DNA of 64,000 nucleotides from JAOPZW01 sp963707695 (lineage in GTDB: Bacteria; Actinomycetota; Thermoleophilia; Solirubrobacterales; Solirubrobacteraceae). The notes under the pieces were generated by a model that saw nothing but the letters and a program-made list of their open reading frames with translations, was not told where the DNA came from and searched no databases. Shown here piece by piece: positions 58,531 through 64,000 of this stretch; position 1 is the first letter of the stretch; each line of letters begins with the position of its first letter. The position numbers and the translations under genes are program-made. The stretch spans positions 434,001-498,000 of the forward strand of contig CAVPQY010000004.1 in NCBI GenBank assembly GCA_963707695.1, in the 5' to 3' direction.

Positions 58531-59415
58531 CTACTTCAGCCGGAAGGCTTTGATCCGATCGGCGTACTGCTCGGCGTCGCGGCTGTACACCCCGTACGCC
58601 AGCGCCTGGATCAGGGTCAGCAGCGCGGTGTGCGAGCGCACGTAGGCCGGGCTGTTGCTCGAGTAGTAGAGCCGGATCTGCGCGAGCTTGGCCACCTCGG
58701 ACAGCGTCGCGTCGGTGACCGCGACGGTCCGGGCCTTGCGGTGGCGCGCGAGCTTCATGGCGCGCACGACGAGCGGGTGCGGGCGCCCGGCGCTGAGGCC
58801 GATGACGAGGGTCTGGTCGTCGATGCGCCCGAGCCGGCTCAGCGCCTCCTGCGACGGCGAGGCGACGACGTCGGCCTGGAGGTCGAGGAGCATCAGGAGG
58901 TGACGGAGGTAGCTCGCGAAGAACGCCATCTGGTCGGTGCCGGCGATGAGCACGCGCCGGGCGTCGGCGATCCCGTCGATGGCGGCCTCGACGTCGGAGC
59001 GGGAGACCTTCCGCGCCGTCTCCTCGACGTTGACGTGGTCGGCCGCGACCGCGGTCTCGAAGTCGCTCTGGTCGAGCGAGAAGAGCGGCGTGGCCGAGCT
59101 CGAGGTCTGGGTCAGGCCGGCGGCCACGCGGCGGCGGTACTCCTCGCGCGCGGACGCCTGGAGCTCCGGGAAGCCCTCGAACCCGAGCGCCTGGCTGAAG
59201 CGCACGACGGTCGAGCTCGACGTGTTCGCCCGCCGTGCCAGCTCCTCCGCCGTGGCGAAGGCGACCTCGTCGAGGTGGTCGACGATGTACTGGGCGACGT
59301 CCTTCTGCGAGCGCGAGAACTCGTCGAAGCGGGCCTGGATGTAGGCCGACAGGGTCTGGTGGCCGGCGGCGTCGTGCGGCGGCGCGGCGGTGGTGGTCGA
59401 GGCGGTCCGCTTCAT
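58531..59415 (-). CDS. MurR/RpiR-family transcriptional regulator
   Basis: 294 aa. N-terminal HTH of the RpiR type (about 20-95: 'QKDVAQYIVDHLDEVAFATA', 'RRANTSSSTVVRFSQALGFEG') and a SIS sugar-phosphate-binding domain (about 130-270: 'RRVLIAGTDQMAFFASYL', 'QTLVIGLSAGRPHPLVVRAM', 'KARTVAVTDA'). Binds DNA in response to a sugar phosphate or amino sugar. ATG 59415 has a weak GAGG upstream; the frame continues further but into low-complexity sequence. It stops 35 bases before pdxS on the same strand and could regulate vitamin B6 synthesis via a sugar-phosphate signal; that is inference. Confidence 0.88.
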   Translation of the reverse strand: MKRTASTTTAAPPHDAAGHQTLSAYIQARFDEFSRSQKDVAQYIVDHLDEVAFATAEELARRANTSSSTVVRFSQALGFEGFPELQASAREEYRRRVAAGLTQTSSSATPLFSLDQSDFETAVAADHVNVEETARKVSRSDVEAAIDGIADARRVLIAGTDQMAFFASYLRHLLMLLDLQADVVASPSQEALSRLGRIDDQTLVIGLSAGRPHPLVVRAMKLARHRKARTVAVTDATLSEVAKLAQIRLYYSSNSPAYVRSHTALLTLIQALAYGVYSRDAEQYADRIKAFRLK

Positions 59416-59779
59416 GGGCGCGCACCTCTTCGACGCGCGGACGCGTCCCTCCTGCAAGCACGCGCCCACGCGGCCCCGGCCGGCGGCCGTCGCGGCCGGC
59501 CCGCCGCGCCGGCCGTCGGACGTCCGCCGCGGGAGCCGTGTGACCGCCGTCCGCGGGGCCCTCGGAGGCGCTCCGGAGGCCCTGCCGGAGGGCCGCCGAA
59601 GCCTCGCCGGCGCCGGTTCCCGTGCGCCCCGGGGATCTGCAACGAACAGTGCGCGATGCCCTGCGCGCGGGGGATACGGTCCCGCTCCGCCTCGGAGTTC
59701 CACCCCCACTCCGAGGCCAGCCCGGGCACGGATGCCCGGGCGCCCTACCCTGCCCGCGGCGCCCGGACAGACGTCGGCG
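59416..59779. other. Intergenic region with two adjacent hairpins, no gene seen
   Basis: 364 bases. Contains the two stem-loops listed next and very GC-rich sequence otherwise. Frames crossing it (for example 59412-59729 minus) lack a ribosome binding site and any family sequence. Should hold the rpiR promoter on the minus strand; none could be picked out. Confidence 0.5.
59689..59740. terminator. Tandem stem-loops after gene 59780-60208
   Basis: Stem 1: GCCTCGGAGT (59689-59698) with ACTCCGAGGC (59708-59717), 10 bp, 9-base loop. Stem 2: CCCGGGCA (59721-59728) with TGCCCGGG (59733-59740), 8 bp, loop CGGA. They start 40 bases beyond the stop of the upstream minus-strand gene. No U-tract; a U-less terminator or an RNA structure in the rpiR leader are both possible. 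Confidence 0.45.
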
Positions 59780-60208
59780 TCAGCCCTCGACGGCCGCGTC
59801 GACGAGGTCGATCAGCCCGACGAGCGCCTCGGCGGCCGGGACCACCGTGGCCAGCGACGCGGCGAGGACGATCGCCCGCCGGGTCCACGCCCTGACCGCC
59901 TGCGCGCGGATCCCGTCGGGGCCGTGCGCCTCGGACTCGACGCCGGTGCTGCCGGAGGAGGCGATCTCGATCTTGGCCCGCAGGTGCTCGCCGCTCAGGC
60001 CGGCATCGGACAGCTCGCCGTCGTCGGCCGCCGCGTAGCCCCCGACGATGCGTGGTCCCTGCACCTCGGCGAGCTCGGCGACGGCGCCCCGGAGCGGGCC
60101 GCGGTCGGGGAAGCTGACCGGCGCGCGGTCCTGGGTGACGAGCGTCGCGGTGCGGACGACGTCGCCCACGAACACCTCAACGAGTCCGATGTCTCCGAGC
60201 GTGGGCAC
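59780..60208 (-). CDS. Uncharacterised small protein with C-terminal hydrophobic segment
   Basis: 142 aa, family not recognised. Opens with a beta-rich part ('GDIGLVEVFVGDVVRTATL'), a polar middle, and ends in 'AIVLAASLATVVPAAEALVGLIDLVDAA', possibly one membrane helix or an amphipathic helix. GTG start with AAGAAGG four bases upstream. Coding on this strand is supported by the ribosome binding site and by hairpins on both sides, but not by homology I can name. Confidence 0.5.
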   Translation of the reverse strand: MPTLGDIGLVEVFVGDVVRTATLVTQDRAPVSFPDRGPLRGAVAELAEVQGPRIVGGYAAADDGELSDAGLSGEHLRAKIEIASSGSTGVESEAHGPDGIRAQAVRAWTRRAIVLAASLATVVPAAEALVGLIDLVDAAVEG

Positions 60209-60274
60209 GAGACCTTCTTTGCGGTGACGCGGGCAATCCCTCCGGGTGGTCGCGGAGTTGGGCCGTTCACCGTC

Positions 60275-60301
60275 CTCGGCGGGTTCGGAGGCCCCGCCGA
60301 G
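60275..60301 (-). terminator. Stem-loop directly after the 32-residue membrane peptide gene
   Basis: CTCGGCGGG (60301-60293 on the minus strand) pairs with its complement at 60283-60275: 9 bp perfect, 9-base loop, beginning eight bases after the stop codon at 60309. Marks the end of the oxidoreductase operon. No U-tract. Confidence 0.5.
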
Positions 60302-60308
60302 CGCGCCG

Positions 60309-60407
60309 TCAGCGGTGGCGGCGCATCTGCCAGCCGACCCAGGCGGCGCTCGCGAAGAACAAGGCCAGCCACAGCGCTGCGACGATCTGCAGGCTCATCA
60401 GGGTCAT
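60309..60407 (-). CDS. 32-residue single-span membrane peptide
   Basis: Translation starts 'MTLMSLQIVAALWLALFFAS' and ends with 'AAWVGWQMRRHR': one hydrophobic helix of about 20 residues followed by a short basic tail, so N-out/C-in by the positive-inside rule. The ATG has a near-perfect AGGAGGA site four bases upstream (60411-60417), and a terminator-like hairpin follows the stop. Comparable in design to small oxidase or transporter subunits (for example CydX, KdpF), but no family is recognised. Lies on the same strand downstream of the cytochrome b561-molybdopterin enzyme and its membrane partner. Confidence 0.7.
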   Translation of the reverse strand: MTLMSLQIVAALWLALFFASAAWVGWQMRRHR

Positions 60408-60431
60408 GGCTCCTCCTACGGGACAGGTCGC

Positions 60432-60518
60432 TCAGGACCGCCGAGGCGGGCGGGCCAACAGCACCCCGGCGAAGCCGGCGGGCCAGTAGGCCAGGAGGTC
60501 GCGGACGGTCCGGCTCAT
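60432..60518 (-). CDS. Possible 28-residue peptide
   Basis: Reads 'MSRTVRDLLAYWPAGFAGVL' then 'LARPPRRS'. Part of it is hydrophobic, ends basic, and it sits between the 161-aa membrane protein and the 32-residue peptide on the same strand. No ribosome binding site is visible, so this is only a candidate. Confidence 0.25.
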   Translation of the reverse strand: MSRTVRDLLAYWPAGFAGVLLARPPRRS

Positions 60519-60585
60519 GGGATGGTCATCGGCGGGTCGGACGGACCGCCGGCGCGCGGCTGGACAGGTGTTCGACGCCGGGCCG

Positions 60586-61071
60586 CTACCCCGGCGCCGC
60601 GGCGCCGCCCGCGCGGCGCCCGTCGCGCTGCACCCGGACCGCGTAGGCCAGCGCGGAGACCGCGAAGAGGACGGCGGTGACGAGCAGCCAGCGGCGCAGG
60701 AAGTCGGGCGGCGCGACGCCCGTGTCCGCCACGTAGGAGCGCTCGCCCTTCGCGAGGATGAGCGGGAAGAAGACGAGCAGCATCGTCGCCGACATGACCA
60801 CCGGGACCCGCACGAAGTTCACCGCGCGGACCGGGCGCAGCGGGTTGTCCTGGAGGCCGATCCGGCTCACCCAGTCGAGCAGGAGGTAGACGGGCAGGAA
60901 GACGAGGTCGTGCAGGAGCGCGCCGCCCACGAACCAGGCGACCCAGTTCACCCAGTGCGCGTAGCGGGAGAGCAGCAGCTCGCTCAGCGCGTAGTAGGTG
61001 ATCGCGAAGGCGGCGAGGTGGCCGAGCAGGTGCAGCGGGGAGGCGCCGTAGCGGCGCCGGACGGCGCGCAT
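60586..61071 (-). CDS. Four-helix membrane protein next to the molybdopterin enzyme
   Basis: 161 aa. Hydrophobic helices at about 13-32, 40-66, 95-112 and 133-150; the second begins with 'HWVNWVAWFVGGALLHDLVF' and the first contains 'HLLGHLAAFAITYYAL', so several membrane histidines are available for heme or metal. Family not recognised. ATG 61071 overlaps the upstream stop (TGATG) and has GGAGG four bases before the GTGATG, so it is translationally coupled to the oxidoreductase gene and probably a subunit or assembly partner. Confidence 0.75.
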   Translation of the reverse strand: MRAVRRRYGASPLHLLGHLAAFAITYYALSELLLSRYAHWVNWVAWFVGGALLHDLVFLPVYLLLDWVSRIGLQDNPLRPVRAVNFVRVPVVMSATMLLVFFPLILAKGERSYVADTGVAPPDFLRRWLLVTAVLFAVSALAYAVRVQRDGRRAGGAAAPG

Positions 61072-62333
61072 CACACCTCCTGGAAGGTCAGCCCGGCGAC
61101 CCACTTGGTGTTGTGCACGCCGGGGAGCGCGGGGACGATGATGCGGGCCGGGAAGCCGTGGTCGAGGGGCAGGTCGGCGCCGTTGACGGCCAGGGCCAGC
61201 AGGGAGCGCCCGTCGGCGACCTGGTCGGCGCTCAGCGTCGTCTGCCGGAAGGCCCCGCGCGCCTGCAGCGACTCGACGAGCACCCCGTGGCCGGCGGGGG
61301 CGCCCGCGAGCGCGGCGAGGTCGCGCAGCCGCACGCCGGTCCAGCGCTGCGTGGTCGACCACCCCTCGACGCACGCGATCGGCAGGTCGTCCGTGTGCTG
61401 GGGCAGCGCCAGCAGCTCGGCGCGGCCCAGGCGCCGCGTGCGCGCGCCGGCGGCGAGCTCCAGGCGCCAGTCGGGGCCGGTCATCGCGGGCGTGACCCGG
61501 GCCAGCGACGCGGTCTTGTTCACGGGGAAGTCGTCGCCCAGGCCGCGGGGCGCGAGCACGGCCAGGTCGCGCAGCGGCCCGCCGATGGACTGCCCGGCCG
61601 TGACCACGAAGAGGCCGCCCGACGCCGCGCCGACGAGCCCGAACAGGCCGCGGCGGCTGAGCGTCGGCGGCTCGGGCGACGGCGCGACCAGGCCACCCGG
61701 CACGTAGGGCTCGGGCTCGGTGTGGGCCAGGTCGGCCATCAGCGGCGTCAGGACACCGCGCTCGCGGTAGGCCGCGCGGACGGTCGGCAGCTTGATGGCG
61801 ACGTGCAGGCCGAGCGCCGCCAGGAACACCCACGCGCCGTAGTAGTGGGCCACGACGAAGTTGAAGTGCCAGGGGTACCAGAGCTGGATGTTCAGGATCC
61901 CGGTGCCGAGCTGGAAGAACGCGCCGCCGACGAGCAGCAGCAGCGACAGGCGCTCGAGCAGCCGCGCCGGGCTCGCGACGGGCGGCCACGCGAAGAGCCG
62001 CGGGATGACCGACCAGAGCTTCGCCAGGAGGACCGGCACGGCGATGATCCCGACGATCGTGTGCGTGCCCTGGTTCAGCGCGTAGAGCCAGGCCGGTCGC
62101 GTCGGCCAGTCGAAGACGAGCAGGTCGAGGTCGTGGTCGCGCGGGACGATCGCGTTGCGGCCGAGGTCGGGGTTGTAGGCGGCGTGCGAGAGGAAGCCCG
62201 TCAGGCCCACGACGACCATCAGCACGAGCAGGATCGTGCCCAGGACGGCCGTGAGCCACGGCCCCCGCAGCGGACTGGTCCAGAAGTCCTCCTCGGACGG
62301 ACCGGGCGGCGGGTGCTCGGGGAGCAGGCGCAT
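61071..62333 (-). CDS. Cytochrome b561-like membrane domain fused to a molybdopterin oxidoreductase domain
   Basis: 420 aa. Residues about 20-210 hold four or five membrane helices with histidines suited to heme b ('QGTHTIVGIIAVPVLL', 'WYPWHFNFVVAHYYGAWVF', 'LGLHVAIKLP'). After a linker 'LSRRGLFGLVGAASGGLFVV' (a further hydrophobic piece that looks like a relict Tat signal) comes a sulfite-oxidase-type fold with the Mo ligand Cys321 in 'IACVEGWSTTQRWTGV' and 'PLDHGFPARIIVPALPG'. In effect MsrQ/YedZ-like and MsrP/YedY-like parts in one chain. Probable role: extracytoplasmic reduction of an oxidised substrate with quinol electrons. First gene of its operon. Confidence 0.88.
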   Translation of the reverse strand: MRLLPEHPPPGPSEEDFWTSPLRGPWLTAVLGTILLVLMVVVGLTGFLSHAAYNPDLGRNAIVPRDHDLDLLVFDWPTRPAWLYALNQGTHTIVGIIAVPVLLAKLWSVIPRLFAWPPVASPARLLERLSLLLLVGGAFFQLGTGILNIQLWYPWHFNFVVAHYYGAWVFLAALGLHVAIKLPTVRAAYRERGVLTPLMADLAHTEPEPYVPGGLVAPSPEPPTLSRRGLFGLVGAASGGLFVVTAGQSIGGPLRDLAVLAPRGLGDDFPVNKTASLARVTPAMTGPDWRLELAAGARTRRLGRAELLALPQHTDDLPIACVEGWSTTQRWTGVRLRDLAALAGAPAGHGVLVESLQARGAFRQTTLSADQVADGRSLLALAVNGADLPLDHGFPARIIVPALPGVHNTKWVAGLTFQEV

Positions 62334-62640
62334 GGCTACGTCGACTCTGCGCGGGCCGCCGGACGGTGGATCATCCCGCGCCGTCGCGGCGGGGTGCCGG
62401 GGCGTTACGGACGCGGCGCCGGGACGGGGCACCGCGGCGGCTCCCGGTGAACGACAGCGGCCCGCCTGAGGCGGGCCGCTGACGGCATGGTCGAGGAGGA
62501 TCACCCCCCGCATCGACCGCGCGCGCCGCCGCCTCGAGCGCCTTGGTCCGCACGCTGACTCGTGGCGGGGCGGCCCCCGCGCCGCCCGGGGCGACGTCAC
62601 GATCGATCGGGGGGCCGCCCGCGTACGCTCGTCGTGCGCG
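62334..62640. other. Divergent intergenic region, contains a strong hairpin
   Basis: 307 bases between two outward-facing starts. Should contain both promoters. The only -10-like element found is TACGCT at 62624-62629 for the plus-strand MFS gene, eleven bases before its ATG. No RNA gene or ribosome binding site was found that would explain the hairpin at 62455-62481. Confidence 0.5.
62455..62481. terminator. 12-bp perfect hairpin between divergent genes
   Basis: CAGCGGCCCGCC (62455-62466), loop TGA, GGCGGGCCGCTG (62470-62481). The longest perfect stem with a small loop in the window and typical of high-GC terminators, although neither flank has a U-tract. Both neighbouring genes point away from it, so it terminates neither of them. 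Confidence 0.5.
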
Positions 62641-63855
62641 ATGGCGAGCGTGAGCACCCGACCGAGCCCCGTCCCCGCGCTCCGCGCCTTCGCCCGGCAC
62701 CCGGCCGCGGTCGGCGGCGCGCTCCTGCTGATCGCGCTCAACCTGCGATTCGCGATCGCCGCGGTCTCGCCGGTGCTCGACGACCTGCGCGCCGACCTCG
62801 GCCTCTCGAGCGTCGGCGCCGGCCTGCTGACGACGGCCCCGGTCCTGTGCTTCGCCGCCGCCGCGCCGCTGGCGCCCGTCGTCGCCCGCCGGGTCGGCCA
62901 GGAGCTGCTGCTGCTCGTCTGCACGGTCGTCGTGGCCGCCGGCGTGGCGATCCGCGCCATCCCGTCGATCGGGCCCGTGTTCGCCGGCACGCTCGTGCTC
63001 GGGATCGCGATCGCCGTCGCCAACGTGCTCATCCCGAGCGTCATCAAGCGCCGCTTCGCGCGGCCGGGGGCGATGATGGCGCTCTACACGACGACCCTCG
63101 GGGTCAGCGCCGCGGTCGCCGCGGCCTCCTCGGTGCCGCTGGAGCACGCGATCGGCTCGTGGCACTGGGCGCTGGCGTTCTGGGCGGTCCCCGCGCTGGT
63201 CGCCGCCGCGGTCTGGCTGCCGGCCAGCCACGCGGCCGGCGCCACCGCGACGCCCGGCAGCGAGGCGCGCGTGAGCCTGTGGCGCGACCGGACGGCCTGG
63301 CTCGTGACCGGAGCGCTCGGGGCCCAGTCGCTGCTGTTCTACGCCCTGCTGAGCTGGCTCCCCGACATCCTGCGCGCGGCGGGGATGTCGTCCGCGCGAG
63401 CCGGGGCGATGCTCTCGATCGCCATGATCTGCGGCGTCCCGACGTCGCTGCTCGTGCCCGTCATCGCCGGGCGCCTGCGCGACCAGCGGCCGCTCGCCCT
63501 CGTCTCGCCGCTGTTCTGGGCGGCCGGCCTCCTCGGCGTGCTGCTCGCCCCCGCCACGCTCACCGTGCTCTGGATGGTCCTGCTCGGGCTCGGGCAGGGC
63601 GCGGGGATCGCCCTGGCGCTCACGCTCGTCGTGCTGCGCGCGCCCGACGCCGGCCGCGCGGCGGCGCTGTCCGGGATGGCGCAGGGCGTCGGCTACGCGC
63701 TCGCGGCCGTCGGCCCGTTCGCCCTCGGCGCGGTGCACCAGCTCAGCGGCGGGTGGGACGAGCCGCTCCTGCTCATGCTCGCGATGACCGTCGCGCTGCT
63801 CGGGTGCGGCCTGGGCGCGGCGGCCCCGTCGCTGGTCGGCGGCGAGGACCGCTGA
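62641..63855 (+). CDS. MFS transporter, CynX/NimT type
   Basis: 404 aa with 12 hydrophobic helices. Opens 'ALLLIALNLRFAIAAVSPVLDDLRADLGLSS', the characteristic start of the cyanate/nitroimidazole (CynX/NimT/YycB) branch, with Arg in TM1 ('NLRFAIAAVSP') and 'GAGIALALTLVVLRAPDAGRAAALSGMAQGVGY' late in the protein. Probably moves a small anion or organic compound. ATG start; a TACGCT eleven bases upstream would give a leader of only a few bases. Beyond its stop (63856-64000) the window shows only GC-rich sequence without a supported feature. Confidence 0.88.
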   Translation: MASVSTRPSPVPALRAFARHPAAVGGALLLIALNLRFAIAAVSPVLDDLRADLGLSSVGAGLLTTAPVLCFAAAAPLAPVVARRVGQELLLLVCTVVVAAGVAIRAIPSIGPVFAGTLVLGIAIAVANVLIPSVIKRRFARPGAMMALYTTTLGVSAAVAAASSVPLEHAIGSWHWALAFWAVPALVAAAVWLPASHAAGATATPGSEARVSLWRDRTAWLVTGALGAQSLLFYALLSWLPDILRAAGMSSARAGAMLSIAMICGVPTSLLVPVIAGRLRDQRPLALVSPLFWAAGLLGVLLAPATLTVLWMVLLGLGQGAGIALALTLVVLRAPDAGRAAALSGMAQGVGYALAAVGPFALGAVHQLSGGWDEPLLLMLAMTVALLGCGLGAAAPSLVGGEDR

Positions 63856-64000
63856 GGGCGGCGGCCCGCTGCCCGGGGCCCGCCGGCGCCGCGGTCGGCC
63901 GCGCTTGCGCGGTGACGGTGCCGCCGGCTCGCACGGGCCCGGCCCGTCCGGGCTGCCGCCGCGTCCTCGCGAGGACAGCGGGCGCGTGGCCCGTGGCGCA

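Noticed and set aside
59412..59729. 105-codon minus-strand frame upstream of rpiR
   Set aside because: Runs through both hairpins; Arg/Gly/Ala low complexity and no SD.
1..64000. tRNA, rRNA, CRISPR arrays, IS elements, att sites, replication origin
   Set aside because: No cloverleaf with GTTCRANNC in a plausible context, no repeat-spacer arrays, no transposase or integrase motifs, no DnaA-box cluster. Coding style is uniform, with no sign of recent transfer.

Overview
The window is very GC-rich (third codon positions almost always G or C), gene-dense DNA from an actinobacterium, most likely a member of the Solirubrobacterales (class Thermoleophilia). The best clue is the short surface protein at 32264-32866, whose 'RPSPAMVVAVVALAVALGG' signal-anchor followed by 'LPKNSVSSKQLKKGSV' is, as far as I know, typical of that order. 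Actinobacterial lifestyle genes (PdxS/PdxT, bifunctional Rel, LigD, fused SecDF, split proline catabolism) agree. No rRNA, tRNA, CRISPR array, phage, IS element or origin was seen. It reads as ordinary chromosome.

Layout. 1-13.6 kb: single metabolic genes (aldehyde dehydrogenase, nicotinate phosphoribosyltransferase, PCMT, LigD, threonine synthase under a SAM-I riboswitch, CorA, lipid kinase, acyl-CoA synthetase, a baeRF-family protein). 13.6-24.5 kb, minus strand: the classical block ruvC-ruvA-ruvB / zinc-ribbon PAS protein / secDF / small membrane protein / recJ / rel. 24.6-31.5 kb: a GGDEF/HD-GYP protein, a class III adenylate cyclase, an MFS exporter, YebC, a phosphohexomutase and an MBL-fold hydrolase. 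31.5-43.1 kb: a six-gene minus-strand operon encoding two heavy-metal-type RND pumps, a miniature lipoprotein adaptor, two paralogous lipoproteins and the surface protein, divergent from an OmpR/histidine-kinase pair that probably controls it. 43.1-48.2 kb: a MacAB-like export operon (adaptor with a peptidoglycan-binding domain, ATPase, permease, lipoprotein). 48.2-53.4 kb: a polytopic membrane protein and an rpiB / glycosyltransferase / twin bPH2 operon. 53.4-64 kb: proline catabolism pair, SnoaL-like protein, pdxS-pdxT, RpiR regulator, a cytochrome b561-molybdopterin oxidoreductase operon that includes a tiny membrane peptide, and an MFS transporter.

General features. Four-base start/stop overlaps (GTGA/ATGA) link most operon members. 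About ten genes carry a TANNNT -10 element ending 6-9 bases before the start codon, which suggests leaderless transcription as a standard mode. Four reading frames are interrupted by single-base shifts that are repaired cleanly by removing or adding one base (secDF twice, 48240-49791, 51370-51872). A fifth is possible at the corA start. Residual sequencing or assembly errors are the simplest explanation.

The most noteworthy items are the SAM-I riboswitch placed on threonine synthase with a hairpin that is both intrinsic terminator and Shine-Dalgarno blocker, and the double-RND/mini-adaptor/twin-lipoprotein operon.
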